Source: DAITBA01 sp036824005 (GTDB taxonomy: Bacteria > Pseudomonadota > Gammaproteobacteria > Burkholderiales > Rhodocyclaceae). Taken from it: DNA of 64,000 nucleotides. The stretch covers positions 29,240 through 93,239 of the forward strand of contig DAITBA010000018.1 of the NCBI GenBank assembly GCA_036824005.1, given 5' to 3'. Made by a program: the position numbers and the translations under genes. Of this stretch, positions 28,331 to 37,272 are shown in pieces (within the stretch, counting starts at the first letter, position 1; each line of letters begins with the position of its first letter). Under the pieces are notes generated by a model. That model ran no database searches. It saw nothing but the letters and a program-made list of their open reading frames with translations, and was not told the origin of the DNA.

Positions 28331-28573
28331 ATGACCGTCTGTCCGGTCGCCCTGGCCGTGGGCTGCGCACGATGCCCGGCGGTGCGCATCTGCCCGCTGA
28401 AGAGCGTTGTCGGCGACTACCGACCGTCTGCGCCGGCCACGGCGCAGCAGGAATCCCCGGCGCCCGGCAGCAAGGTACAGCGGCCGCGCAAGCCTGCGGC
28501 CGGGAAGAAGAAGCCCGCCGCGAATGCGGCGGCTGGCAAGTCCGGTCGGAGCGGCAGGAGGAAACAGCCGTGA
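28331..28573 (+). CDS. Small tetra-cysteine protein in the beta-oxidation operon
   Basis: An 80-residue protein of unknown function. The first third contains four cysteines, C4-x7-C12-x2-C15-x5-C21, within TVCPVALAVGCARCPAVRIC, which looks like a metal or Fe-S binding patch. The rest is a basic tail rich in Pro, Ala, Lys and Gly (about residues 35-80), probably disordered. It begins 11 bases after the thiolase stop, and its stop overlaps the GTG of the enoyl-CoA hydratase gene (GTGA), so it sits inside the operon. I do not recognise a named family and assign no role; the tight packing supports real translation. Confidence 0.6.
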   Translation: MTVCPVALAVGCARCPAVRICPLKSVVGDYRPSAPATAQQESPAPGSKVQRPRKPAAGKKKPAANAAAGKSGRSGRRKQP

Positions 28574-29370
28574 ATGACAATGTTTTGGTCGATGTGCGCG
28601 AGGGCATCGCCGTTCTCACCCTCAATCGCCCGCAGCAGCTCAATGCGCTGTCGGTCGAAATGATGCAGTCGCTGCGGCAGGCGGTGAAGCGTATCGCCGC
28701 CGACGAATCGGCGCAGGTGGTCATCGTCAAGGGTGCCGGCGAGCATTTCATGGCCGGCGGCGACATCAAGGACTTCCACTCCCATCTCCATCTCTCGCCG
28801 CCAGCGCGGCTATCCACCTTCAAGGCGATGATCGAGCAGTGGATCAATCCCACAGTGGAGACGTTGCGCGGCATGCACCAGCCCGTGATCGCGCAGGTGC
28901 GTGGCGCCTGCGCCGGCTTCGGCGTGTCGCTGGCACTGTGCTGCGATCTCATCGTTGCCGCCGACAACGCCTACTTCACCACGGCCTATGCGCACATCGC
29001 CCTGTCGCCGGACGGCGGCCAGAGCTATTTCCTGCCCAGGGCGGTGGGGCAGAAGAGAGCCGCGGAGCTGTTGCTGTTGGCGGAGCGGGTCGATGCTGCC
29101 GGCGCCCTGGAGCTGGGCCTAATCAACCGCGTCGTGCCGGCGCAGGCGCTCGATGCCGAAACGCTCAAACTGGCCGAGCGACTCAAGGCCGGTCCGCGGC
29201 ATGCCTACGGCGAAATCAAGCGTCTGCTCAACGGCGCCAGCCACGCATCGCTGACCCAACAACTCATGTCCGAGGCCGACGCCTTCGCCCGATGCAGCGC
29301 GACCATGGATTTCGAGGAGGGCATCCGCGGCTTCGTGGAAAAGCGCAAGCCGGACTTCCGCGGCAAGTAG
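28570..29370 (+). CDS. Enoyl-CoA hydratase/isomerase
   Basis: A 266-residue crotonase-fold protein. The start is a GTG overlapping the stop of the small Cys protein gene, with a perfect AGGAGG at 28556-28561. The oxyanion-hole segments are visible: GEHFMAGGDIKDFHSH and VRGACAGFGVSLALCCDL, and SPDGGQSYFLPRAVGQKRA follows, where many hydratases have a second catalytic glutamate; here D-G-G occupies that region. It could be an enoyl-CoA hydratase or an isomerase handling unsaturated fatty acids. It is the last gene of the operon. Confidence 0.85.
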   Translation: MNDNVLVDVREGIAVLTLNRPQQLNALSVEMMQSLRQAVKRIAADESAQVVIVKGAGEHFMAGGDIKDFHSHLHLSPPARLSTFKAMIEQWINPTVETLRGMHQPVIAQVRGACAGFGVSLALCCDLIVAADNAYFTTAYAHIALSPDGGQSYFLPRAVGQKRAAELLLLAERVDAAGALELGLINRVVPAQALDAETLKLAERLKAGPRHAYGEIKRLLNGASHASLTQQLMSEADAFARCSATMDFEEGIRGFVEKRKPDFRGK

Positions 29371-29416
29371 CGGGCGCGAAGGCGCCGTCGCTGCCCGCCA
29401 GTCAGACGACAAACCG

Positions 29417-29558
29417 CTCACTACAGGGGACGCGGAGGACACAGGGGGAAAGCGACAACCCGCGGCACAATCGATCACTTGCCCCACGGTTGAATGACCA
29501 AGAATGTTCCTTCCGTATTTCGTCTTTCCTCAGAGTCCTCTGCGTCCTCCGCGGTGAG
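29417..29558. repeat. CACAGAG-type inverted repeat, copy 5 (GACGCGGAGG subtype)
   Basis: Left arm about 29417-29448 (CTCACTACAGGGGACGCGG...) and right arm about 29528-29558 (...CTGCGTCCTCCGCGGTGAG) are partly complementary. It resembles the left arm of copy 1 more than copies 2-4. It lies between the enoyl-CoA hydratase gene and the convergent ydcF-like gene. The 200-base gap holds no other feature I can support. Confidence 0.65.
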
Positions 29559-29570
29559 TCGTTTTTCGGG

Positions 29571-30326
29571 TCAGAACAGACGTAACCGCTGCGCTGCTCT
29601 GCCGAGTAGCTCATGCAGCGCCCACCAGCTGCGCTCGAAGCCCTCGGGGTTGGGCAGGTATTCGAGCGTGCCCGGCCAATCCCGTGAAAAGGTGGCATAC
29701 ACCGTTGGCGCGGGAATCACTTCCAGACCCACTCGCTGGAACTCCCCAATCGAGCGCTGCATGTGATAGGCGCTGGTCACCAGCACTATCCGCTTGATGC
29801 CCTCGCGCTCCAGGATGATGGCGCTGTTGATGGCGTTCTCGCGCGTGTCCGCGGACGCGCCCTCGACCCAGCGCACCGGCACGCCGAAATCGCGCACCAG
29901 CGCGTCGCGCATCGACTCGGCATCGGACTTGTGGCCGGGCGCGCCACCGCCGGTCACCAGCAGTGGCAGTCCCGTCTGGCGCGCCAGAACGGCGGCATAG
30001 CGGGTGCGCTCCAGCGTGTCGCTGCGGATGGTGTCGCCGCCATACTCGGGGGCCAGATAGTAGGAGCCGCCGCTGAGCACGACGATCGCTTGCGCCTTCT
30101 TCGCTTCCTTCAGATCCAGCGCCGGCCAGTAATCCACGTGGGCACGCAGCCAGGTGCCGACCAGCGGCACGGTCAGCAGCAACGTCAGGCCCAGCCCGAG
30201 CCAGGCCAGGGTGCGTCCCAGGCGCGGACGACGCGCTGACAACCAGACGCCATAGGCCGCCAGCAGTAGCGTGCTCACCGGCGGGAGCACGAGGGTGGCG
30301 AGCATCTTCTTCAGGATGAGCAGCAT
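29571..30326 (-). CDS. YdcF/SanA-like (DUF218) membrane protein
   Basis: A 251-residue protein with two N-terminal hydrophobic helices (about residues 8-27 and 38-58) and a DUF218 domain outside: QAIVVLSGGSYYL, TRYAAVLARQTGLPLLVTGG, EGASADTRENAINSA and VTSAYHMQRS are the family pattern. The ElyC/YdcF group takes part in envelope or polysaccharide metabolism (family knowledge), with no precise reaction known. The ATG at 30326 is preferred; the frame stays open far upstream without homology. It diverges from metY. Confidence 0.82.
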   Translation of the reverse strand: MLLILKKMLATLVLPPVSTLLLAAYGVWLSARRPRLGRTLAWLGLGLTLLLTVPLVGTWLRAHVDYWPALDLKEAKKAQAIVVLSGGSYYLAPEYGGDTIRSDTLERTRYAAVLARQTGLPLLVTGGGAPGHKSDAESMRDALVRDFGVPVRWVEGASADTRENAINSAIILEREGIKRIVLVTSAYHMQRSIGEFQRVGLEVIPAPTVYATFSRDWPGTLEYLPNPEGFERSWWALHELLGRAAQRLRLF

Positions 30327-30380
30327 ATCGGCACAGGTGGCGACGAAAATGCGCCGGTGATAAGGCGCTGATGATAAGGA

Positions 30381-30409
30381 TTTACGACGGCCGTGACGGC
30401 GTTTATTAT
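30381..30409 (+). promoter_or_regulatory. Promoter of metY
   Basis: TTTACG at 30381-30386 and TATTAT at 30404-30409 are separated by 17 bases and lie 52 bases before the metY start. It fits a sigma-70 promoter. I see no SAM riboswitch in the short leader. Confidence 0.5.
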
Positions 30410-30461
30410 CGCAGACGCGAAGGCCCGTATTCGGACAAGCAGAACAACCAGCTCCCACGCC

Positions 30462-31748
30462 ATGCCAGATCGCAAGTTCGGCATCGAGACTCTGTGCCTG
30501 CATGCCGGTCAGCAGCCCGACCCCGCGACCGGGGCGCGGGCGGTGCCCATCTACCAGACCACCTCCTTCGTCTTCGATTCCGCCGATCATGCCGCCAGCC
30601 TGTTCAATTTGCAGACTTTCGGCAACGTTTACTCGCGCATCTCCAATCCGACCGTGGCGGTGCTCGAAGAGCGCATGGCGGCACTGGAGGGCGGCCGCGC
30701 CGCGGTGGCGGCCGCGACCGGCCAGTCGGCGCAGATGGTCGCGTTGCTGACCCTGTGCGAGGCGGGCGATCACATCGTCGCGGCGAGCACGCTCTACGGC
30801 GGCACCTACTCCCAGCTCGATTTCAACTTCCGCAAGCTGGGCATCGAGACGACTTTCGTCGACCCGGACGAGCCAGAGAATTTCCGCCGCGCCATCACCG
30901 CGCGGACCAAGTGCCTCTATGCCGAAACCATAGGCAATCCGCGCGGCAACGTGCTCGACATCGAAGCGGTGGCGGCGATCGCCCGCGAAGCCGGCGTGCC
31001 CCTGATGATCGATAACACCTTCGCTTCGCCCTACCTGTGCCGGCCGATCGAGCATGGCGCCGACATCGTCGTCCATTCCGCCACCAAGTTCATCGGCGGC
31101 CACGGCACGACCATGGGCGGGGTGGTCGTAGAGTCCGGCAAATTCCCGTGGAACAACGGCAAGTTTCCCGGCATGACCGAGCCGTCCCGGGGTTATCATG
31201 GCGTCATCTTCTTCGAAACCTTCGGCGACTTCGGCTACACCATGCGCTGCCGGATGGAAACCTTGCGCACCCTCGGCCCGGCGCTCTCGCCCCTCAATGC
31301 CTGGCTGCTGCTCCAGGGGCTGGAAACGCTGCCCGTGCGCATGGAGCGGCATGTGGCCAATGCCATCGGCGTGGCGGAGTTTCTCGCTTCCCATCCGCGC
31401 GTGGCCTGGGTCAGCTATCCCGGTCTGGCGTCGAACCCCTATTCAGCCCTGGCGCGCAAGTACCTGCCAAAGGGTGCCGGTTCGATCTTCACCTTCGGCA
31501 TCAAGGGCGGGCAGACGGCTGGCGAGAAGTTCATCGAATCGGTGCAGTTTCTCTCCCACCTGGCCAACGTCGGCGACGCGCGCACCCTGGTTATCCATCC
31601 GGCATCGACGACCCATCGCCAACTGACCGAGGCGCAGCAGCTCACGGCCGGCGTCACGCCGGATATGATCCGCTTGTCGGTGGGCATCGAGACACTCGAT
31701 GATATCCTCTGGGATATCGATCAGGCCCTGGCCAGGAGCGCGGGCTGA
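30462..31748 (+). CDS. metY: O-acetylhomoserine sulfhydrylase MetY
   Basis: A 428-residue PLP enzyme of the Cys/Met metabolism family that makes homocysteine from O-acetylhomoserine and sulfide. The PLP lysine is K209 in SATKFIGGHGT; other motifs are VPIYQTTSFVFDS, GNVYSRISNPT, and IDNTFASPYLCRPIEHGADIV. The length and the inserted stretch ESGKFPWNNGKFPGMTEPS fit MetY rather than MetZ (about 400 residues), although some MetZ-type activity cannot be excluded. The next gene starts one base after its stop. Confidence 0.88.
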   Translation: MPDRKFGIETLCLHAGQQPDPATGARAVPIYQTTSFVFDSADHAASLFNLQTFGNVYSRISNPTVAVLEERMAALEGGRAAVAAATGQSAQMVALLTLCEAGDHIVAASTLYGGTYSQLDFNFRKLGIETTFVDPDEPENFRRAITARTKCLYAETIGNPRGNVLDIEAVAAIAREAGVPLMIDNTFASPYLCRPIEHGADIVVHSATKFIGGHGTTMGGVVVESGKFPWNNGKFPGMTEPSRGYHGVIFFETFGDFGYTMRCRMETLRTLGPALSPLNAWLLLQGLETLPVRMERHVANAIGVAEFLASHPRVAWVSYPGLASNPYSALARKYLPKGAGSIFTFGIKGGQTAGEKFIESVQFLSHLANVGDARTLVIHPASTTHRQLTEAQQLTAGVTPDMIRLSVGIETLDDILWDIDQALARSAG

Positions 31749-31749
31749 C

Positions 31750-32133
31750 ATGGAATTTTCGGGCATCGGCTGGCGGGAGGCGGCGCTGGTGGCGGTCGTT
31801 ATCGTCGCCGCCTACCTCGGCTATGCCCTCATGCGCCTGTCGCAGATCAAGCCCAGGCCGGCGCCGCCGTCGGAGGCTGCGGCGCAGGATTTCGCCGTCA
31901 AGCAGTTCGTCGCCGGCGTCGAGGCGGAGCTCAAGCAGATGCGCAGCGAGCTCGCCAGCCTGCGCGCCGAAGTGGAACGGCTGAAGACGGCGCGGGCGGT
32001 GTCGCCGCAATACAGCGAGGCGGTGACGCTGGCGGAAAAGGGCGCCGATGCCCAGAGCATTGCCGCGCGCTGCGGCATTTCGGTGGGCGAGGCGGAGCTG
32101 GTGCTGGCGCTGACCCAGAAGCAGGAGTCCTAG
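31750..32133 (+). CDS. DUF2802 protein
   Basis: A 127-residue protein with an N-terminal transmembrane helix (about residues 9-30), a coiled-coil region (about 50-77, VEAELKQMRSELASLRAEVE), and a C-terminal helix-turn-helix-like DUF2802 segment (AEKGADAQSIAARCGISVGE). The function of the family is unknown. It begins immediately after the metY stop and is followed by the SPOR protein, probably in one transcript. Confidence 0.8.
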   Translation: MEFSGIGWREAALVAVVIVAAYLGYALMRLSQIKPRPAPPSEAAAQDFAVKQFVAGVEAELKQMRSELASLRAEVERLKTARAVSPQYSEAVTLAEKGADAQSIAARCGISVGEAELVLALTQKQES

Positions 32134-32181
32134 TCCTGCGCCGTACCCGGGGTACGATGCGCGGGCTGACAGGGAGAGAAC

Positions 32182-32862
32182 ATGGCAGAAGAACAGAAGT
32201 CGGCGCCCGAGGCGAGCACGCTCAAGAAACGTCTGCTCGCGCGCATTGGCGTCGCCGGTGCGGTGATCGTCGCCTTGCTCGCGACGCTGGCCTTGTTCGA
32301 AACCTACACCCACGAGGAGGAACCGGCGCCCTCCGCGCCGGCGCCGATCGCTCCGCCACCCGCGCCCGAGGCGCAGCCGGCTCCGCCGCCTGCCCCCGAA
32401 AAGCCCGCCGAGGCCCCGGCCGAAGAGAAGAAGGCACCGGAACCGGTTGCCGAACCGGAACGGACAGCGCAGCCGGTCGGTCCGCAGCGGCCGGTGGAGC
32501 CACACCGCGAGGCGCCGAAGACAACGGAGCCGGCGGCGCCGAAGACGACTGAAGCCCCGCCGCCGGTGGCGAAGAAAGTGGAGGAAAGACCGCGCCCAGC
32601 CTTGGCTCCCGCCATCGAGGCGGCCAAACCCGCGTCCGGCGCGCCGGCCGGCTATGTCGTGCAGCTAGGCGTATTCACCAACGTCACCAACGCCGAGGAA
32701 TTGCGCGCCAAGCTCACGCTGAACAGCATTCCGTCTCAGCTCGAAACCCGGGTTCTGGCCGGACCGTTCAAGACGAAGCAAGAAGCGGAAGCGGCCCAGG
32801 CCAAACTCAAGGCTCTGGGCCTGGACGCAGGGATGCTGATCCCCTTTCCGGCGCGGAAGTGA
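32182..32862 (+). CDS. SPOR-domain membrane protein
   Basis: A 226-residue single-pass protein: a cytoplasmic tail, a transmembrane helix (about residues 24-43), a long Pro/Ala/Glu-rich linker (about 48-145), and a C-terminal SPOR domain (about 150-223; GYVVQLGVFTNVTNAEELRA, then VLAGPFKTKQEAEAAQAKL). SPOR domains bind denuded peptidoglycan at the division septum (family knowledge), so it is probably a cell-division protein like DedD or FtsN. Start follows CAGGGAGAGAAC. Confidence 0.87.
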   Translation: MAEEQKSAPEASTLKKRLLARIGVAGAVIVALLATLALFETYTHEEEPAPSAPAPIAPPPAPEAQPAPPPAPEKPAEAPAEEKKAPEPVAEPERTAQPVGPQRPVEPHREAPKTTEPAAPKTTEAPPPVAKKVEERPRPALAPAIEAAKPASGAPAGYVVQLGVFTNVTNAEELRAKLTLNSIPSQLETRVLAGPFKTKQEAEAAQAKLKALGLDAGMLIPFPARK

Positions 32863-33400
32863 CGCGATAGCCGGCGGCAGCAGCACGCGGCAAGCGAGGC
32901 AGCCTGCGCTCGCGAGCCGTGGTTCATAATCGCTGCGCTGCGGATTTCACCTCGATTCGAGAGAACCTCGTGCGCCCTTTCTGCCGTCCGCTGACGGGCC
33001 CGCGCGCAATGCCGGGCCGCCGGTTCGCCTGAGCCATCTCCCGCTGCAATTCGACGTTACCGACGTGTGAACCAATCGCGCCGGCCACGCGACCCATGTG
33101 AGGACGGGTCGATGGCTACACCGGCGCCTGACGCCTGGGATGCATCCGTCCGTCGCGCTAGCGCCAACACCCTGCGTCATGGTGTTCGGTCCGCTGCGAC
33201 GGTCGTGCTGCATCGGTATAGGCCCAGGCCATCGCGCTTTGCCCAACAGCTCAAGAGTTTCCTCTAGGGATCAGTGGGTTACGGGTATCGTCGCGAAGCA
33301 TGAGGAACTCTGGTACGGCGCATGCTGAGTAGCTTGCGCAATGCATACCGAGGCTCACGCCCCCGACCAGTTCGTTCGATGACTTTGCCAGGAGAACATC
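32863..33400. other. 538-base gap without a supported gene
   Basis: I see no convincing gene, RNA or repeat here. Two short open frames (about 33067-33267 on the plus strand) lack homology, have poor start sites and atypical composition. The stretch could be a decayed gene or a long leader. Confidence 0.4.
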
Positions 33401-33844
33401 ATGACGATTTGCGAATTGCCCGTTGTCGCTCGTGTCTGCTCACGCGCTCAAGGCGCCGCCGGCAGGATCCGGTTCCTCTTCCGGCTGCGTTGCGCACTCA
33501 TGGCGCTAACGGTGCCGGTTTCGCTGTTTGCTTCCAGTCCCGTCTTCGCACACCCCTCCTATGACGAAGCCATGGAACTGATCGGCGAGTACCGATATGT
33601 CGCGGCCATGCCGCTGTTGCGTGAAGCAGCAGAATCGAATCATCAGGCCGCCCAGCGCACGCTCGGTTTCATGTTGCTTGCAGGCGAGGCCGAGTATGGT
33701 CCGGGCGTGCATGCCGATCGGGATGAGGCGATGAGATGGTTCTCGCGGGCCGCGGCAAGCGGCTGCGACGTTTCGGCGCGCATGGTCGGTCGTCTCGCCG
33801 CGGGCAACGCGGCACCGATCGCGGCGGCGCCGCGCGACCAGTGA
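33401..33844 (+). CDS. Exported Sel1-like repeat protein
   Basis: A 147-residue protein. The ATG follows GGAGAACATC. The N-terminus is long for a signal peptide, with a hydrophobic stretch (ALMALTVPVSLFASSP, about residues 32-47) ending in VFA before HPSYDEA; an ATG at codon 34 would give a conventional signal peptide. The mature part carries one and a half Sel1/TPR-like helical repeats: AAQRTLGFMLLAGEAEYGPG and RDEAMRWFSRAAASGCDVSA. Such proteins serve as binding scaffolds in the periplasm. No partner is evident. Confidence 0.65.
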   Translation: MTICELPVVARVCSRAQGAAGRIRFLFRLRCALMALTVPVSLFASSPVFAHPSYDEAMELIGEYRYVAAMPLLREAAESNHQAAQRTLGFMLLAGEAEYGPGVHADRDEAMRWFSRAAASGCDVSARMVGRLAAGNAAPIAAAPRDQ

Positions 33845-33909
33845 GGCCGATGGCTGCAGGGGTGCGACGCCGCGAGCGCGCGTGATCGGCGACAGCGGAG
33901 GGCGCAGTC

Positions 33910-34113
33910 ATGGATATGGCAGAGGTGTTGGATACCTTGGCCGGTGTGATGGTGCTGGCGGCTTGCGCCGGGCTGATGTACGGTGCGCTCCTCAGCCTGC
34001 GCGCGCATCTTGCCGGCGACGACATCGCGCGCCAGCCAAAAACCGAGCGGGACATCGGGTACCGTATCGAGGGTGAACCCAACCACGCGCCGCACCGGCC
34101 GAAGGCGAGCTGA
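33910..34113 (+). CDS. Small membrane protein of unknown function
   Basis: A 67-residue protein with one transmembrane helix (about residues 9-30, TLAGVMVLAACAGLMYGALL) and a charged tail. GGAGGGCGCAGTC precedes the ATG. I do not recognise a family. It follows the Sel1-like gene by 65 bases. Confidence 0.5.
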   Translation: MDMAEVLDTLAGVMVLAACAGLMYGALLSLRAHLAGDDIARQPKTERDIGYRIEGEPNHAPHRPKAS

Positions 34114-34179
34114 CGCCGCGCAGGTGCGGCGGGCACGGTGCCTTCCGAACGAGCAGGCGATCGTCCGCCAAGAATATCG

Positions 34180-34527
34180 TCATTTATCATCCCCCGTCGC
34201 GGCCTGTCTGGATCTCTCCAGCCGTCGCGCGAATACTTTCATCTCCTTGGCCGCCTGGATGTCGCCTTTCTTGTCGGCGACGGCAATGCCCTCCCGGTAG
34301 GCGGCGAGCGCTTCATCGGTACGGCCATCGTCGGTGAGGGCCTTGCCCAGCAGCTTCCACGCCGCGGAGTAGGCGGGATCGCGCCGCACTGCCTCGCGCA
34401 GGTGTTCGATGGCGTGCGCGGCATCGCCCGCCTTCAGGAACTCGTTGCCAAGCGAATAGCGCAGCAGGGCACCGTCGCGCGGGCCGCCGAGCAGCTTGAG
34501 CAGATTGGCGAGGGCGGGGGTGGTCAT
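34180..34527 (-). CDS. Small TPR-repeat protein
   Basis: A 115-residue soluble protein made of about two and a half tetratricopeptide repeats (LLRYSLGNEFLKAGDAAHAI, AWKLLGKALTDDGRTDEALA) with a basic C-terminal helix. It is a likely protein-binding adaptor of unknown partner. It diverges from ridA, and the 41-base space between them must hold both starts. Confidence 0.78.
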   Translation of the reverse strand: MTTPALANLLKLLGGPRDGALLRYSLGNEFLKAGDAAHAIEHLREAVRRDPAYSAAWKLLGKALTDDGRTDEALAAYREGIAVADKKGDIQAAKEMKVFARRLERSRQAATGDDK

Positions 34528-34568
34528 TTAAGATTCGGGGCTCTCCCAGTCCATTCTATAGGATAGCC

Positions 34569-34949
34569 ATGAGCCGAAGGATCATCTCCACCCCCGATGC
34601 GCCAGCCGCCATCGGCACCTACTCCCAGGCGGTGCAGGCCGGCGACACGATTTATCTCTCCGGGCAGATCGGCCTCGACCCGGCGACCATGCAAATGTCG
34701 GAAGGCATCGACGCGCAGATCGGACGCGTCTTCGACAACCTCAAGGCGGTGGCGGAGGCGGCCGGCGCGTCGCTGGCCGATGCCGTGAAGCTCAACGTGT
34801 ACCTGACCGATCTCGGCAACTTCGCCAAGGTCAATGAAACCATGGCCCGCTATTTCAAGGAACCCTACCCGGCGCGGGCGGCCGTCGGTGTCGCGGCGTT
34901 GCCGCGCGGGGCGCTGGTGGAGGTGGACGCCGTCCTGGTCCTCGGCTGA
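34569..34949 (+). CDS. ridA: RidA family 2-iminobutanoate/2-iminopropanoate deaminase
   Basis: A 126-residue member of the Rid family, which hydrolyses reactive enamines and imines formed by PLP enzymes. The pattern TPDAPAAIGTYSQAVQAGDT at the start, YLSGQIGLDP, and the C-terminal PARAAVGVAALPRGALVEVD with its conserved arginine are diagnostic. It is a cytosolic trimer (family knowledge). It is nine bases upstream of recG, an arrangement seen in several betaproteobacteria. Confidence 0.92.
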   Translation: MSRRIISTPDAPAAIGTYSQAVQAGDTIYLSGQIGLDPATMQMSEGIDAQIGRVFDNLKAVAEAAGASLADAVKLNVYLTDLGNFAKVNETMARYFKEPYPARAAVGVAALPRGALVEVDAVLVLG

Positions 34950-34958
34950 GGGCAGACG

Positions 34959-37043
34959 TTGCCTGCGGCACCGTCCCGGGCGGTTCCTTCGAGCAAGCGT
35001 GCGACCAGCGCCACGCTAACTGCCAAGCTCGCCAAACTCGGCGTCCGCGGCGATGCCGATCTCATACTGCATCTGCCCCTGCGCTACGAGGACGAGACGG
35101 CGCTCACCGCCATCGCCGCCGCCTCACCCGGCGTGCCGTGCCAGATCGAGGCCGAGGTCGTCGACAGCAGCGTGCATTATCGGCCGCGCCGCCAACTGGT
35201 ATGTCGCGTTGCCGACGCCAGCGGCGAATTGGTGCTGCGCTTCTTCAGCTTCTATCCCAGCCAACAGAAGCAGCTCCGGCCGGGCACGCGCGTGCGCCTG
35301 TTCGGCGAGATCCGCGACGGCTTCTGGGGCGCCGAGATGGTACACCCGCGGCTTCGCGTCGTGCGCGAGGGCGAGCCGCTGCCCGCGGCGCTCACCCCCA
35401 TCTATCCGACCACGGCGGGCCTGTCCCAGGCTGCCCTGCGCAAGTTGATCGATGCGGCGCTGGCCCGCACCGATCTCGCCGATACCCTGCCCGACGCGCT
35501 GCGGCTGCGCCATGGCCTGCTGCCCTTCGCCGACAGCGTCACGACGCTGCATCATCCCGCGCCTGCGGAATCGCCGTCCGCCTTCGCGGCGCGCAGCCAG
35601 GAGGCGTGGCGGCGCATCAAGTTCGACGAACTGCTGGCGCAGCAGTTGAGCCTGCGCCTGGCCTACCTGGCGCGACGGGCGCGTACGGCACCCGTCCTTG
35701 CCGGCGACGGCAGCCTCACCGGGAGGCTGCTGCAGCGCCTGCCGTTCCATTTGACCCAGGCCCAGCAGCGCGCCTGGCGCGAGATCCGCGTCGATCTGGC
35801 GCTACGCCATCCGATGCAGCGGCTGTTGCAGGGCGACGTGGGCAGCGGCAAGACCATCATTGCCACACTGGCCATGTTGCAGGCGGTGGAATCGGGCTGT
35901 CAGGCGGCGCTGATGGCGCCGACCGAGATCCTCGCCGAACAGCACTACCGCAAGCTCGCCGCCTGGCTGGAACCGATGGGCATGGCAGTGGCATGGCTTT
36001 CCGGCGGATTGAAGAAGGCCGAGAAGGCGGCGATGGCGCAAGCCCTGGCCGCAGGCCGGCTGCGCCTGGCCGTCGGCACCCACGCCTTGATCGAGGAGCA
36101 GGTCGTGTTTCAGCACCTCGGCCTGGTCATCGTGGACGAGCAGCATCGCTTCGGCGTGCGCCAGCGGCTGGCCCTGCGCAAGAAGGGCGGCGCCGCGCCC
36201 GGCAACGACGGCCAGAGCGAGATGCCGCACCAACTCATGATGTCGGCCACCCCCATCCCGCGCACCCTGGCCATGAGCTACTACGCCGATCTCGACGTCT
36301 CTGTCCTCGACGAACTGCCGCCCGGGCGCACGCCGGTGCTGACCAAGCTCGCCTCGGATGCCCGGCGCGACGAGGTGATCGCGCGCGTGCGCGATGCCTG
36401 CGCGGCCGGCCGGCAAGCCTACTGGGTCTGCCCGTTGATCGAGGAATCGGAGGCGCTGCAATTGCAGACGGCGATTGCCACCTTCGAGCGCCTCAAGAGT
36501 GAGCTGCCGGATCTGGCCGTCGGACTGGTGCACGGGCGCCTGGGCGCGGCGGAGAAAAGCGAGGTGATGGGGGCATTCGCCGCCGGTCGCGTCCAGTTGC
36601 TGGTGGCCACCACCGTCATCGAAGTGGGTGTCGACGTGCCCAATGCCTCGCTCATGGTCATCGAGCATGCCGAACGCTTCGGCCTGGCACAGTTGCACCA
36701 GTTGCGCGGCCGCGTCGGGCGGGGCATCGCCGAATCGGTATGCATCCTGCTTTACCAGAATCCCCTGTCGGAGACGGCGCGGGCGCGGCTCAAGGTCATC
36801 TATGAGCATGCTGACGGTTTCGAAGTGGCGCGGCGCGACCTGGAGCTGCGTGGTCCGGGTGAATTCATCGGCAGTCGCCAGAGCGGGGTGCCCCTGCTGC
36901 GCTTCGCCGACCTTGGCGCCGACGAGGACTTGCTGGCGCTGGCGCGGGGAACTGCGGAGATTCTGCTGCGCGAGCACCCGCAGCAGGTGCAGGCGCACGT
37001 CGCCCGCTGGCTCGCATCGCGCCAGGAACTGCTACGCGCCTGA
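34959..37043 (+). CDS. recG: ATP-dependent DNA helicase RecG
   Basis: A 694-residue branched-DNA helicase that remodels stalled forks and Holliday junctions. The N-terminal wedge domain includes GDADLILHLPLRYEDET; the helicase motor has Walker A GDVGSGKT near residue 292, the DEQH box in VIVDEQHRFGVRQR, motif III MSATPIPRTLAM, and the C-terminal QLRGRVGRG and ELRGPGEFIGSRQSG stretches. The start here is a TTG after GAGGGCAG, so the precise N-terminus is uncertain. It follows ridA closely. Confidence 0.93.
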   Translation: MPAAPSRAVPSSKRATSATLTAKLAKLGVRGDADLILHLPLRYEDETALTAIAAASPGVPCQIEAEVVDSSVHYRPRRQLVCRVADASGELVLRFFSFYPSQQKQLRPGTRVRLFGEIRDGFWGAEMVHPRLRVVREGEPLPAALTPIYPTTAGLSQAALRKLIDAALARTDLADTLPDALRLRHGLLPFADSVTTLHHPAPAESPSAFAARSQEAWRRIKFDELLAQQLSLRLAYLARRARTAPVLAGDGSLTGRLLQRLPFHLTQAQQRAWREIRVDLALRHPMQRLLQGDVGSGKTIIATLAMLQAVESGCQAALMAPTEILAEQHYRKLAAWLEPMGMAVAWLSGGLKKAEKAAMAQALAAGRLRLAVGTHALIEEQVVFQHLGLVIVDEQHRFGVRQRLALRKKGGAAPGNDGQSEMPHQLMMSATPIPRTLAMSYYADLDVSVLDELPPGRTPVLTKLASDARRDEVIARVRDACAAGRQAYWVCPLIEESEALQLQTAIATFERLKSELPDLAVGLVHGRLGAAEKSEVMGAFAAGRVQLLVATTVIEVGVDVPNASLMVIEHAERFGLAQLHQLRGRVGRGIAESVCILLYQNPLSETARARLKVIYEHADGFEVARRDLELRGPGEFIGSRQSGVPLLRFADLGADEDLLALARGTAEILLREHPQQVQAHVARWLASRQELLRA

Positions 37044-37272
37044 TGCTTGCCGCTATACTGGCGGCTGGACGAGCGAAAGGCATGGCCGCGGGAGAAGTTC
37101 GTGGGCCGGTGCGCAAGATATTCAGGCGCCACGAATTGTCGGCAATCGCGACCGGAACCGGCAACCGCTATACTACAAAGGTGCCTGAAAGCAAGTCTGG
37201 CCCCTGGGGAGGAAATGCCGGCCGGGATTCAAGAATGGCAGTGATGCCCGGCGCGCGGTAATTGGGAACGTA

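Noticed and set aside
30410..30461. SAM riboswitch before metY
   Set aside because: The leader after the predicted promoter is too short to hold one and shows no matching stems.
30327..31394. Upstream extension of the YdcF-like frame through the metY region
   Set aside because: It runs antisense to metY and lacks homology; the real protein begins at the ATG at 30326.
33067..33267. Short open frame of 66 codons in the 538-base gap
   Set aside because: No domain, poor start, Arg-rich translation typical of noncoding GC-rich DNA.
37044..37261. Short open frame of 72 codons between recG and the cytochrome gene
   Set aside because: No homology or domain, weak start site, and basic low-complexity translation.
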